Source: Dicaeum eximium
Taxonomy: Eukaryota > Chordata > Aves > Passeriformes > Dicaeidae
DNA length: 64,000 nt
Direction: 5' to 3'
Assembly (NCBI GenBank): GCA_013396995.1
Contig: VWZP01008343.1
Location: 316,208-380,207 of the forward strand
Under the pieces are notes generated by a model. That model was not told where the DNA came from. It did no database searches and saw only the letters and a list, made by a program, of their open reading frames with translations. The position numbers and the translations under genes were made by a program. Below, piece after piece: positions 34,001-48,100 of this stretch; position 1 is the first letter of the stretch, and the number at the start of each line of letters is the position of its first letter.

Positions 34001-35979
34001 CTCGTGCAGGGAAATCCATCTAGGCAAGTGTAGTCCATGCAGACTAGGGCTGGAATGGGTGAAGAGAAGCACTGGTGGGACACTGAAGATCCTGTCACAC
34101 AAAGACACTGTGATTTCAAAGAGAGAAGGTGTGATGGATTCAAGGTGAAGAAAACTACTTAGCTCAAGGGCAGGACTTGTGTAAATTGGAAGAGTAAACT
34201 AGCCACAAATACAAGGAAACTTCAAGTTAGAGCAGGCTCCTGGAGTAATGTTCAAGTAAGAACAAACCCTAAAAAATCTAATTAAAAAACCCTCTCCTTG
34301 GAGTACGTGTTGTACTCCATCTCAGACTTTGAAGCATCCTGCATGTGTCCTGCATCTCAGGACAGATATCAGGGTCAGATATTACAGTAAACTTTCAAAT
34401 TTATCAGAACAAACATCAGCCAAAATACACCAACCCTGAGGAAGCCAAGAAAACACACAGGATTAAAAAGAATAATTAATCCTCTTCTAAATACAGTAAA
34501 AGTCACAGAATAAAAAAAAGAACTTTAACTTCCACTTCAACACACAATAAACCAGATTCCCTGTCCTGCATTCCTTTCTCAATTGATCCAACAAATTAAT
34601 AGTTGTTTCCTCAAAGAAATTTAAGCTCAGCAGTTACCAACTCTATTTTGCTTGACTTTTAACAACTGCTTTAGCTGCATTCTTTTTTTTTTTTTTGACT
34701 GAGGCTCTCCTGAACAAAACACCGTGAGCTTTAAGAACAGAGATGTAGTTTTTACCAGATTCATTATTTGGACCTTTCTGCTTCACTGTTTGATGGCTGG
34801 AGAAGCAATGAGTGCAGCTATATTCTGAAACAGACAATGAATCCTGGTGATGCTCAATACAGACCAATCCCACCAAGTAAAGGAATCAAATCTACAATCC
34901 TTAAGAAAACATCCAAGTCATCTTGGACTCTACAGCCACCAGCTCTGCTGGTCTTTTGGTTTCCTCCCCTATGGTACTGAGAATGATGAAGCTTCAACAC
35001 ACTTAGGCCCTCTCAGCTTATCAAACACTGCAACCATAAAACACACACTTGTAAACAACAGAAAAAAACACAACCACCTCAAAAATGGTCCTGTATGCTG
35101 TAGCAGGGCCAAGTCTCTAGAGAACTTTTCCATTAAGATATCAGGCAAGTAGTTTTTTGCTAGGAAAGAGACAAAAAGAAGGCAAGACTAAAAAAGAAAA
35201 CTTGCTAAGTAAAAGGAAGGAAAAATTGAAGTAGACAACAATAATGCGGATGACGGGAAGACATCACAGAAATGTCTACTCCAACAGTGTGGTTCTGGTG
35301 CTGTTACTACAAGTTAGGATTCATCAGGGTTAAATCTTCTGCAAAGGTTTAATACATTTACCATGCACACACACAAATCATTTTTCAGAACATAATTTGG
35401 TATGGGTGGCACTGATGTGACAAACTCTTCTAAAAACATCTTCCAAATGATCAGTTTGAAATGTTGGCAGTCTCACCACCCACTCTTTTGCAAGCAATCA
35501 GACGAAGGTTAGTAAGCACAATATTCTACTCATTAGTGGAGAAACTATGCCACATGAACAATTTTGGAGGATGATTTTACTCTCTAGTATATTCTACTGA
35601 TCCAGCTCCACTATGAAAATCAAAGGTCTGCTTCATTTTTGTCAGATTAAGGATTACTACACACTCACATACTTAGAAAAGGAGTAAAAAACCTTATGAA
35701 ATGTATTTAAGACAGCATACACAGAGCAAATAGAACTTGGATGGCATGGTTAAAATAAAGAATACATGTATTTACAGTATTGCATAAGTAATTTAACACA
35801 AACTTCCATTCCAAAACCAATCACATCAAAATAAAATAAAAAAATATTAAACTCACATATGTTTTAATACCTATAAATCCTTAACTTCTATCCAACATTT
35901 TCTTTATAAAAGCCTGTTTAAAATATTAAACTTTTGATTCACTCTAGCTCAAACAGAATCTAAAATGATTTGTTAAGTA
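28090..35979. other. Intergenic region between MTRF1 and WBP4 (convergent 3' ends)
   Basis: About 7.9 kb between two converging genes. No exon with recognisable homology was found, and none of the large BTB-Kelch single-exon frames (KBTBD7/KBTBD6) that occupy this interval in human. The longest open frames are 29827-30459 (210 codons) and 30066-30578 (170 codons), overlapping in different phases, with no known domain. The rest is AT-rich unique sequence. I recognised no CR1 copy here. The WBP4 3' UTR probably occupies the last few hundred bases. Confidence 0.65.
35863..35868 (-). terminator. WBP4: Candidate WBP4 polyadenylation signal (ATTAAA)
   Basis: Minus-strand ATTAAA 112 nt beyond the WBP4 stop. 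No AATAAA on the minus strand was noticed in the first few hundred bases after the stop, so this variant is the nearest candidate. Weak on its own. Confidence 0.3.
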
Positions 35980-36187
35980 TTACTGATCACTTAGTCTTTG
36001 TCTTAAGTTTCTAGATTTTCCATTTTCAAATTTCCTCTTCTTAAACGTTGGCACCCCTTCTGTCAGGTCTCCAAGGGAGGTGACTGTCTTCTCTTTAAAT
36101 ATGACTGTTTCCTCTTCTGGATCCTCTAGCACTGGGGGTGCTGCATTGTCACACTCTGTACTTGGAAGCTCCAGGTCCACTTTTTCA
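35980..36187 (-). CDS. WBP4: WBP4 exon 10 (last)
   Basis: Acceptor CTCCCAG precedes 36187. The exon encodes EKVDLELPSTECDNAAPPVL, then VIFKEKTVTSLGDLTEGV and FKKRKFENGKSRNLRQRLSD and stops with TAA at 35982-35980. The VDLELPSTE, VTSLG and NGKSRNLRQR blocks match the C-terminus of vertebrate WBP4 closely. Confidence 0.97.
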
Positions 36188-39100
36188 CTGGGAGAAGAGA
36201 GGAAAATGCAAAAGGGTTAATCTGCATGGAGAAGGCAACATGGTGTACTGCAGACAGCAACAGCTATTTTTATCTGACAAAACAGCTTTGAGCTGGATGC
36301 AGTCTTCTAGTCATCATCATGACAGGCATCAAGAAAAAACACTCATGTTCTTTGTTTCTTCTGTGTAGGCTGCCATAAAAAGTAACAAATGAACATGTCA
36401 TTCTGTACAGAACTTATAGCATGGCCCAAGCACTCATGGTGTCAACAGTCCTGCAAGAGATAACAGGGCTGTATGTCTGTAAATTTAAGAATATTGAAAG
36501 ACAGTAGACAGTGAGTAGTAGCAGTAGTTCACTGCCAGAACACCATTGAGTTGTCTTCCTCAAGTGTCCATCCTGAAAGGACTGCATGACAGAAGAGAGA
36601 CCCAGCTTACCAAATCAGACAGTGACCCTAAGCTGGGAGAGGTGGCTTCGGAGGGCAGGAACACAGCCAATACTGATCCAAACAAATCAAAGACAGCAAC
36701 TAAAAATGACCTATCAGTTTTAAGGGGTCAGCAGCCAAACACTATGTTCCACAAGGATAACCCATGTCACAAACATATGACAGAGAAGAAATGAAGAGCT
36801 GGCAGAAAGTGACCTAAATCACAGGTATCGCACCAGCACAACGCTGCCGCAGAGATACTGGCCCATCCACACAAGAATACTTCTGCTACTACCGAGTGCT
36901 AGTCTGATGTCAGCTCATGTACTATACCCAGTCTCAGGTGCTTCTAGGAAGACATGGATCTGCTCAAGCACCCAAAGAGGAGCCACAGGAATGATGGCAA
37001 GTCAAGAAATGTGATTGTTGCAATATCCCAAAAGTGTAAACCTTCTGGAAATGGTCAACACTGTGCTTAGCCTGAATTTAAAGTAAATAATGAACAACTG
37101 CATTTGTGTCATTGACATGTGTTCATCCCAAGCTTCTCTGTTTAAGTATAGATTGATCTATCAGGTTCAGTGGCTGAGAGCACTTTTTACTATACAGTGC
37201 TTTCCGAAAACCCAGAAGAATTTTTCAGCTCAGGAGTCAAGGAGCGGCTCAGGAAGTGTTACATGAACATTATCATTTCCAAGAAGTGCAGAGTGCTTAA
37301 TTTAGTATGAGCACAGTCAAAGGTCTACCTGCTCAATAATGTTGGAGAATGGAGTAAGCACAAGGAAGATCTTTTCAGTCTCCAAAACCTATTTTCACCA
37401 GACTCCTTGAGGGACTCACAAGAAGATGCTGACAATAAAAAAGCATACTTCACAAGGAAGAAACAAAAGATCCACCACAGGCATTATTACAGAAAAAACA
37501 AAACAACCCTTCTGATCAGATGCACTTCATGAAAATATCTGGAGTTCATTGGTCTGACATGGGCAGGGACAGAGAGAAAGGGAGAGAGGGAGAGAGTGAG
37601 AGCGAGAGTGGTGGAGAGAGTGAGAGAGTGGTGGAGAGATTATAGGAACTCCTGGGGCAGCTGAATCAGATTGTTGAAGGAGATGTTAAGGAACATAAGC
37701 TTAGAGTAACAACATCTTAATACTTGATACTCAGCCTCTGAAAAAAGAATTGTATTTGAGCAACATTTCAATCACAGTTGTGCTAATGCTGCTGGAATTC
37801 AGAGGAACAAGCTTTAGTTCTTGCAAACAACATTATGAAAATAAGGATGGTAAAAAGATATTTACCCTGCTTCTTCTTCCTCTTGCTCTTCCCCTACTTC
37901 CTTAAGGGCTTTCCATTTTCCATAAGGGTTGGTCTTGTTAGATCCATCACTAGAGGTTTCTTGGGAAGCCGATGTACTCTCCTCTTTATCTGTGGTTTCT
38001 TCTGACTTAACTTCTCGCCATTTCCCATAAGGCCTTAACTTTTTAGCTTTGGGAGATTTTTTCCCTTCCTCTGATTCTTCACCATTATGTCCTTTCCTCT
38101 AAAGAGGAAAAAACCCATCTTAAGCAAAAAAGCCTAAATAAAAACATAATGTAGCTTTATTTTACATTATTTATGTTACATGTTTTATTTGCTACTATTA
38201 TTATCTACTTATTATCTAATATTCATGATTTTCAACCAAGTGTAACTTGAAACAATAAATTCATATTGTGATATAATCTACAAATTTTTCTTCTTGAGCT
38301 TTTCAGATGAAAAAAATATCTCAAACATTACAAGAAATTAAAGCAAGAAAATCCCATCTACCAAGACTGAAGTTAACAAACTTACAAACTCACTTGAAAA
38401 CAAAGCTTAGCGTATCTTAAAATAAAGAGGAAAAATTTCACATGCAACTTTCTCTACATGCAGATGCACACACTTATTGCTAATACCTGGTGGCAGTTTA
38501 TAATGATGCACAGTGATACAAAAATATGTGTTTTACAATTAACACCTGCCAAGGAATACATTTTGTATTTAAACTGTCTTTGTCTGTTCTGAATTACCAG
38601 CTCCAGGGAAACCATCTAACCCAACCAGAGACATTATCACACATTTTATCTCAAATTTTAAATTTATGTTTTTAATATATAATTGATATAGATTTTGTAC
38701 TATGTGCTATGTTTTTTCTCAATTTAATAAAGAAACTACAACCATGCCATTTTCAGTCCAAAGCATTCCCTGAAGGTCTACTGGCAGTCACATTTACCAA
38801 TGAAAGGTTGAAGTCATTGTCACACTGAAATCCAAACTATTTTGTGGATTATTTCAGAGAGATGACAGTGACCTTTCGCAGAGAACATCACATGTCTTGT
38901 AAAATTCAAGGTATTTCTGGTGCATTGAAGGAAAAATCATGCTTTCTATTCTGGAACAGTGCCACTAATGAGCCAAATAACTGATAAAAGACTCATTTTA
39001 TTAAGAAGTGCAAAATTTTACTTTCAGTCACACATTTTAATTTCATTTTACTAAGTACAGCCTACCACAAATCATAAAAGAGTCAGTTATAATTTTCTAG

Positions 39101-42100
39101 TATAAGATCATGTATGTAAAATAAATCTGAAATAAACTTACCTTGAAGTTGGTTTCTGAACTCTCTGCTTCACCCTCACTATCTTCTGAGTCTGATTCAG
39201 ATGCTGTTTCTGTAGGCTTGTCACGTTGACCCTTCTCATTTGAAGATGAAACAAAACCATCTGGTTTCTCCCATGTGGATACTGTCCAAGACATTTGAAC
39301 AACCACATTATTTATGCTTCTCATTTTGATCTGTTATTGCTTCGACAACATAACCTTTCAGAAGCAGTGCTGCCTTATGCAAAAATACAACAAATACTTT
39401 AGCAAAAAGCTTTTGCCTTTGTTTGGTACATTTGTTTTAATAACCATAATCAGAAAGATAACTTTTCTTCCCAGCAGAGACACAGTCAGGACAGCTGAGT
39501 TCACTGTTGATAAAGCTTGTTTTAATTAGCTCTTACAAAAAACATCATACACGGTGAACCGTGACCCACAAGACCATGGTCCCTCTCATCCTCACACAAG
39601 ACAGACAAATAAATTAATTGCCCTGTAGATGTGCCTATTTGATTTGAGCTATTAATTGATTACAAAGACAGGATAAAGTAAAGAATGATAACTGCAAGCT
39701 TCAGGTCTCCAGGCAGCTAAACCCTTTTCTAGTGCTACTTTCCTTAGTAACATTAGGTCTCTAATTAAAAGAGCTCTCAAGCAAACAAGGAAATACAAAC
39801 ATCAATCTGAAAAGACATGGAAGTACATACAGGATATGTACATACACATATATCCTCATTTTCAATTTAGAAGTAGTATTCCAGTAAATATACTGAGAAG
39901 AAATACTCAAATAAAAGTTGACTCAATGGTCTTAAAACTAATTTTAGTAAGAATATGGCAAAATACACCAACTTTCAGTCTATAATTTTATATAAGGCTT
40001 CAGATGTAAAAAAAACCAAAAAAAAACCTACTCTTTTTCCCAACTGCAAACAACACGACATGTAAGTGCCTAGATGTATTTTGAAGAAGGAAAGGTGTAA
40101 GAACTGGAAATTAATAACTTTGCATGAACAGCACAGTCTCTTAAGGGTACTGCTGTCACCTGGCTTCAGATGAGTAACTGAGCAAGTCCACTTTCCTAGG
40201 TGCCACATAAAGAGTGGAGTAGGTGCAGCCTCCCAGACTCGTAGCACCAAGCCTGGAGCCATCAGTTCCCCAAGTTCTGTGTCTGACATGAGACTCTTAT
40301 AACTATTTATATAAGTTAAAAATTTGTCTTGTTATCAGAGGATGGGATTACTGTTAACAGAACAGAGAAGTAATTTTCAAGCACTCCCAAGACACTTACT
40401 TACAGCTTATAAAAGTGAGGGATCAATGTGAAATCTCAAAAGCCAAAATTCTGCCAAATGTGATAATTAAGAAATATATTCTTCACAAGTGTCATATGTC
40501 CATGAAGTACTTAAAAGAACAGCAAACATAGGCAAAAAAATGTATCTGAACTTGAAAGGCAATGCTTAAAAATAACCAACATCTCCTTTCCCTTTCAAAA
40601 GAAATTTGGCACAGGAGTGGCTCAGCGAAAAACTGAAAGGTTTTGGGTTTTTTTTTGGGGGGTGGTTTTTTTCCCCCTTATTCTGTGCATCATTAGCAAT
40701 GCCACTTCATACCCAACTGCAGAAGGAAAACTCATAGCCAGCATAAAAACCACTTGCTCTCCAGAGAAGCATCATTGACCTTAAAATGATTCAAACAGAT
40801 TTAGAAAACAGATGCAATTCTGAGGGAGTTACCACAAAATTCCCCATGTAGGGGGAAAAAAGTGGAAAAGAAGTAGGAGGTAAGATTCTGGACTTTCTTA
40901 TCAATGCTATGTCAGCAAGACGAAAAGTTTAGGAGATTCTTAGTCAGTTCCACATGCCTGTCAACACAAAATCCTGCCTCCTTCTAGTTTCCAAATTGTA
41001 ATTTCAATATATATGTAGTAAAGACAAATGCCTAGTTTAGAATTACAAGTTGAATGTCCAAGAAAACCTCTGAAACAACAACGTATGCACAGTGACAATG
41101 CAGCCAGAAAGCTAGTGCTGACTTAAGCAACTATTTAATTCAACTAAGACAGGAGCTTAAAAAATACAAAAATTAATAAAATATGCAGTTATTTGCAACC
41201 AAAATGCTTTTCTGAAAACCCTTTCTCCTGAAACAGAGCTTAACTGGAAAGAAAGTTCTTACCTCCAGTTTGTGTGTTATAGTAATAGGTATGACCATCT
41301 TCAGTGACACCTTCCACCCACTCTGCTCCCTAGGAAAAAGATACAGGAGCTCATAAAAAAGTTTTTAGTATCAGCCAAAGCATCACTTATGAGTCTATTC
41401 AACCCCTGAGTACTTTTTGTCTGTGATCATCTTACTGATTTAAACCTTGAAACCCTAACATTGTTATAAAGTACTCCCTTTGACTCCAATGAGACAGAAT
41501 GCCATAACTGCAAGTGCACCTACACCATTATCTCTCAAACAGTGGATAATTAGTATGAGGCTGTATAATACATGTTGCAATACTGTTTAAATTTTTATAT
41601 AGGCCATTATTTTACATGTTTGGGTTTTCCCAAGTATTCACTCCTGAGGCTATAATTTCCTATTTGTCTCATTGTCTTAAGTAGAGACTGCTGAAAAAAT
41701 TCTCTGGGAGACTTAGGTCTATGTGAGGCCTACAGAATACAGAATATTGTAGTACCAATACATTTTATCACAAATTAAATATACACAAACAAATAAAAAA
41801 TTATCCCAAAATAGAACATTACAACAAATAATTATAGAACCAAACTTTGCATGCCAACAGTTTTACTTCTTTACTAAAGCACTGTTTTCAACAATGCACT
41901 CTTTTCTCCTACTGATTAATAAATAAACATGAAATGTGGCTGAACTTGCTGGTATATCTTTGTGGATATGTAATTTTTCTTTTTTTTTAGAATCAGATAC
42001 ATCTATATAATCAGTCATTTCCCATGCCCTAACATCTTCCTTAAGAAACCAGTTTTCATCCCCTCTTATACACACAATTACTTCCCTGCTCCTTAAGTAC

Positions 42101-45100
42101 CACTACTGCCACCTCTGTGTTGGGCAACTTCATCATACATTATTTTATGGTATTAATAAATTTAGGTATTAATAAATGTGTGTGTAGAGACAGATATATA
42201 TAGACAGGCTTTTGCATACCTATACATTTGCTTAATACTCTTATTAAAACTTTAGGGGTTTTTAAATAAAAACACAATACAATCAGAAATTAAAGTTCTT
42301 GTGCCCACTCTGTAAACACAAAAAAATTGTACTGATAGGTTCAGAGCAGGCAAAGGCACAAAAGCCTTCAAAATCATGTTTTCTCAAGGTTCTGCCCACA
42401 GAAGTTTCAGTATGCTGGTTTTGACATGAGAAGCAAAAGGAAAGTTTATTTTAAGTATAAAGAGGCTAAAAAGCCCCAGTCTTAAGTATGACCCATCTAT
42501 TTTTTTTTAAGAATTAGATCCTGAGCATTTGTAGACCTGTTGGTTAAAGGTTTTCAGCCAGTATCTGACACTAGGCACACTGAGTGTCCCATGGCATAAA
42601 TGCTAAGAAGCACACTGTCAGTCTAACTGGTTATAGGCAGCCTTCAACATGCCCCTTCATTACCCTGTTCTCCCCACCTCTTACCAAATCTGAGCAAAAC
42701 CTAATGTGCTGTAAAACCAGGAGGGCTCCTGGCATGACATACTGCAAGCATGCCCTTTAATTTCTGGGCCGTAAGTCCTTGCTAGAGATCTGGAATGTTC
42801 CCAATATTCTTAGCTCAGACTAAATAAGGGAGCAATCAAATACTTGTTTTTAGCCATAGCGAAAATAACTCAGGACAAAGTCACTGAGCAGGGTGAGGGA
42901 GGAATAGCAAAAATACAGCTGTGTGGTGTTAGAGATACTGGGGGCTGAAGGTGTGTGCTTCTGATATGGCTAGGATGAGCTAACTTCAAATTGACGCCAG
43001 GAAGGGAGTGCCTTCTCCCCCCCAATCTGCTCTCCCCACATTGGCATTTTTTCTGATTATTCAGAATGCTGATAGCAAGGAAGTAAGTGTCCAAAGCACT
43101 AACCTAAACTCTGATGCCTTCACTGCCTGAACTAGTTCACTGTCAGGGTGAATATGTACCAAGGACCATACAAGATTAGTTTCAGGACCACATCTTTCAC
43201 TGGAAGGCTACAGTCAGACTGACTTTACATACTGCAATCCTATGCCTTGACTGGAAAGATAAAGTTGAAGTGCTGATTAACAAGCTGTGCAAACCCACAG
43301 GACAAGGGAATCAGAAAGCCAGAGTAGCACGCAGTGTAATGATACAGAGCTACAGAATGTTAAGCACTCTGAAAACACCAGATTTTTTTTGAACTCTATT
43401 GTAAAATCCAACATTGGCAAACCCAACAAAACTGACATCAAATTAGAGTGTATATATGATGCCTATCTTGAAAACAGGGAAACATAACATCACAGGAGTG
43501 TTGGAAAAATCCCATTTTTAATGCTGTGAAGCACAAAAATCCTGGAGTGGTAAGTATCATGGGAAAACCCATTAATTATAATAAGAAATTGTTCTGCCTT
43601 TGGACTATTCTGCAAATTTTTCTGTGCCTCAAATAAGGAAAATTAAGTAATGTACTAAATTACTAATTTTGCTGAATAATTGCTTGCATATAGGTTCCAT
43701 GATCGTAAGAAACCCAGTAAAACATAATTTATTATGTAACTGTATCATAAAGCAAACACAAAAAAATGGGTATTCTTTTTTTTCAACTACCTGACAATGC
43801 AGTCTCAGTGTTGCCTTAGATAAATTAAGCTTAACTACTTCAACTGTGTAATATTTAGTTTTTGTAATTACATTTCATTCAAAAAAGGTTTAACAGAATT
43901 TATTCAGAATTTCCCAAAAACTTTCAATTTTCTGGGTTGAAGCATAAAAGAAGTATATTCTGCAGGAACCCAACCACTACTAATTACTTCTCTTCCCTTG
44001 AGAGAAAAATTTGTCAAATAGGATTTCTATAGTAAAACTGCAGTTTATCATAAAAGATTCTACATATCCCAATGATATTTTCCTAAGTTTAAAGGGAAAA
44101 AAATTTATCTTCCTCTATCAGATGACTTCCAAATTGCTTAGATTATTTGTTTACAAGGACAAAGAAAACTATGAATAATTTGATTACCTTCTCTGAGTTT
44201 TGAGAGTTGCCTTGGAATCCTTTAGGTTTCTCCCACTGTGATTCTTAAAAAGAAAAGCGTATTTCACCCATTTCAATCATTCAATTTTGTTTATATTTAA
44301 TAATCTTTACTAAAAACAGATCTAAAGGATATGACACTGCTGTGTGCACACCTATAAACAAATTATATAAATATATATACACCATGCTGGAATATGAATA
44401 ATCCTTGACCAAACTATGCTATGAACAATAAACCAAAGTATCATAATTACAGCTGGCTTTACTGGAGCTAACCCTCCAGACTCTATTACTATGCCTGATA
44501 CAGAGATACAGGATTTTTGGTTTAAAAAAACAAAAAAAATTAGATTAAAGACTACAGTAAATACTAACATCAATCCTTAAATTTATAAGAAACAGTTTGT
44601 AACACTCTCATTAATCATAAAAGAGGGTTGCTTTTATGTTCTAAAGTAAATCACAACATGCAGCTCCTCAAGAGAAGTTAGTTAGATAAATCCTGTAAAT
44701 GTGGAAAGACACAAGCAGTTTATTGCACATTCCTGATCACAAAGCTTCTTCAGGAAGAACACAGCTATCTTTGTGTACTTAACCTCTGGCAGGGCAAACA
44801 GCTCCAGAAACTGTGGAATTACTGCATTCTTCCATTATTAATCAACAGCAAAACCAGTCTGAAATTCTGGATACCCATCTCAAATGTTAAATATCAAAAC
44901 ACCATCTAAATGTTCACATTTTAATTAACAGCATACTACTGAAAGAGCAGAGAAGTAAAAAATTGCAGATAGTCTTTTCTCACTTATATTCAAAAATTAC
45001 ACCTGCTCTTACTCCTCAGTAGCTTTTACCTCCAGTTTTTGTGTTGTAGTAGTACGTATAGCCTTCAGGAGATAATCCTTGCACCCACTCCTGAGGTGTC

Positions 45101-48100
45101 TTTTTTTTCTTTTCCTTCTTTTCCTTCTTCTCTTTCTTTTCTTTCTTTCCTTTAGTTTCCATTGTGTTACTCTGCATTTTACTCTGTGTTGCACTGGAAC
45201 CTACATCATCTTAGAGAAGAAAATATCCCTTAAAAAAGAGTACTATTCTGAACTTAAATATTGGTCACTCTCGCACAACAGAAAATAGGAAACTTTTTTC
45301 TTATGAGTATTTTCACTAATGAGTGAAAATCACTAGTATTATACTCATAACAGGTGCACTTAAAAGACTATTAAAAGAATCCTGCTTTGTACCACTACTA
45401 CAGCATCATACCGATGTCCAAATTTAAAAGGATGAGTAACAAAGAAAAATCAGAAAGACCAATGAGCTCTAACTACACAACAAGAGAGAAACGAAAAGAG
45501 TTATGAAAAAGACAGCTGCCACAACAGCCTGAAACTACAAACTTGTTTTTAAAGGATAATATGTCTTCAATGCCCAGAACAAAGGTACTTGCTAAGCTGC
45601 AAGCTGACTAGGAGATTCTCATCTCCCTGTTTCACACCAGTGGGAACCCAGCCTCTCCTACTCATGGGAACTTTTGCCTCCAACTGGCAAAAGTGAAACA
45701 TAAAATTAATCAAAGGAAGCTGCACTGCTGATTCAAAGCACCAACTACAGCCCAACTTTCTGTTAATACATTGTTTAATTTTCCTACTCCAAATTTGATT
45801 GTTCTGTGGATCAGGAGATACCATAGCTATAAATATTCTTGTACTGCAACTTCTACTACTGGCAATTTGCAGACTCCTTTTTTTTTTTAATATAAGAAAC
45901 ACTCCTGGAGGCCTTCTCTCTCACTCCTAAACCTACTTTAAGACAAAACTTTCTTATTCAATATTCTTTCAATTCTATCTTTAATCTTCTGGCAGCTATA
46001 TGAACTACCTGGCTTAATTCCAAGCCTTTTCATATCCTCTTGATATGCTTTCATTGCAGCCTCCTCCATTGCTGCAAATTCTTTTGACATGTTTTCTTCT
46101 TCTTTTGCCTTTTCCAAGCTTTTCTTCTTAATCTAAAATAAAGCAAAAAATCCCCAAGAGAATAAATTAAACCAATCTGATAATGAAAAAGAGTAAAAAT
46201 AAGCATTTGTACAATTAAGATATTTGAGTTACCTCACTAATTCTCTTTGCCACATTTTCTTTGTGATTCTTTCCTCTTTCATGAAACTCAATGCTCTTCA
46301 AAGTAAGAAGAGAAATAATATGCATTATACAATTTTAAAATTGTTAATTTTAGTTACTTAAAATTTAGTTGGACTAATTTTAGTTGAACAAGCCTAAATG
46401 TAACCTGTTCTGAGAACACTTACAGCAAACACTACAGCTCTAAAATGGCTATAGGAATACAGGAACACTGAGAAACATTCAACAGAGAAACTATAAAATC
46501 TCATAGCATATTTATAAGATTTTTTTTAAAGTAATACTGCTCAGCACATATGCTAGAGACAAATAACAGGGAATCTGGGTTCCCTCTTCATGCTCTCCTT
46601 CCACGTATCATCACGATGTTTTTGTCCCTGTTCTCATGCAAACTTTAAAAAACTATACAGGTTATTTAGTGTTCCAAGTATCAGCTACTGCCCTTAATTA
46701 CATTATGCTACACTGCAGAAATATCTCATGAATTTAAACTAGTCTGCAGGTTCAAAAATCTGAAAAAGAGAGAGAGAAGGAGGAAAAGTCAAAGTGGGAA
46801 AGTATAACTGTGGATAACAGAACAGTCTGCAAGCCAAAAGGCTGCCAGAAAGACTGAAGTCAGTAGGAGCTGGAAGGAGTTCAGAAGCTCAGGTACAACA
46901 GTGGTAGTCCTCATGTGGTTCTCACATAAAAGCATCTGTGCTTATCTGGGTGTTCAGATGTTAGATGCCTAAGCCTGACCTTTGGACAAACTGATGTGCA
47001 GAGGATGCACATCCCAGGATGACTCATCTCTTTTAGAGACAGGCTTTATAAGTTGCTTAAATCCCTCCCTTGACACGTATTTCTCTTTACTCACTCCAAG
47101 AAGATACCTGCAGTTCATGTGAGCTAATTAGGTATCCTACTGTAAGCCAGAGGAAGCTCAGTTCTAGGAGTACCCCTGGCATCCAGTCAGGAATGCAAAA
47201 CCTACAAGACACCAATGCGTCTAGTAGTCTGCAAAAGGCATCTGCAAGTCTAAAACACCTTTCTGTAATCTGGTAATGCTTCTGTGGGCTGTGTGAAATG
47301 AAAGAAACCTGCTTTAAGAGCTCAGAGCACTGGCTGTACTGTGCCTACCACTTACAAACAGTACAGATGCCAGGTTTTGCTTTCTGCTTGCACATGAAAG
47401 TGAAGGACAGGGGCAGACAGTTTCAAGACAGACCAAATGTTAAGTGACAGAACTCAAAGAATAAGCAGGGTCAGATGTCTAGTCCTTATCTGTACTGCCA
47501 AGGAGAACAGCACACACCATCTTGTACGTGGGTATCTGGCTCTGACGTAATGTGTTTTAAGCACCACAGGTATTACAAAGGCATTTTTATAGAACAAATT
47601 TCATGCATCAACAGACTAATATCAAAAAGTGATGTTTAAAGCCTGTAATTCAAATTCCTAATATTTCAAATAATGGACATAGTATGCTAGACCATCGTAC
47701 AGGTCTGTTGTCTGCTATCCAGCACTTGCAGTAATCGCAGAATTTTTTAGGCTGAGATTTCCAGTAATCGGCCCTGGGGAAAGAAAAAAAAGATATATAA
47801 TCTGAAACAATAACCAAAGCCACAGGTTTTCATATATATTTATATATATCTTCAGAATCTAAATTTAGTCTTCATTGGGTGATTAAATACTAAGATTTTG
47901 GTTTTCTTTTTTTTTTAAACCAAGTCTGGGGAGCCAGTAAGAGTAGCTGTATTAACAACTGTGTCTCATGAAGCACAGTTCAGTATTGGGATTTTGACCA
48001 TCTGACCTCCAAAAACTACAGAATTTTTGCAACTGAGGCAGTGCTGTAAGAACCAGAAATATGAGACAAAGCAAGCCAGAGATAAATAAGCAGCTCTAGA

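Noticed and set aside
37567..37640. CRISPR-like or regularly spaced array
   Set aside because: Simple GA-rich low-complexity repeat in a vertebrate intron; no repeat-spacer structure anywhere in the window.
45009..45194. Basic KKRKRRRKRRKRKKR-type frame on the minus strand
   Set aside because: Out-of-frame shadow of WBP4 exon 5; the true frame gives the KKEKK stretch and WW1.
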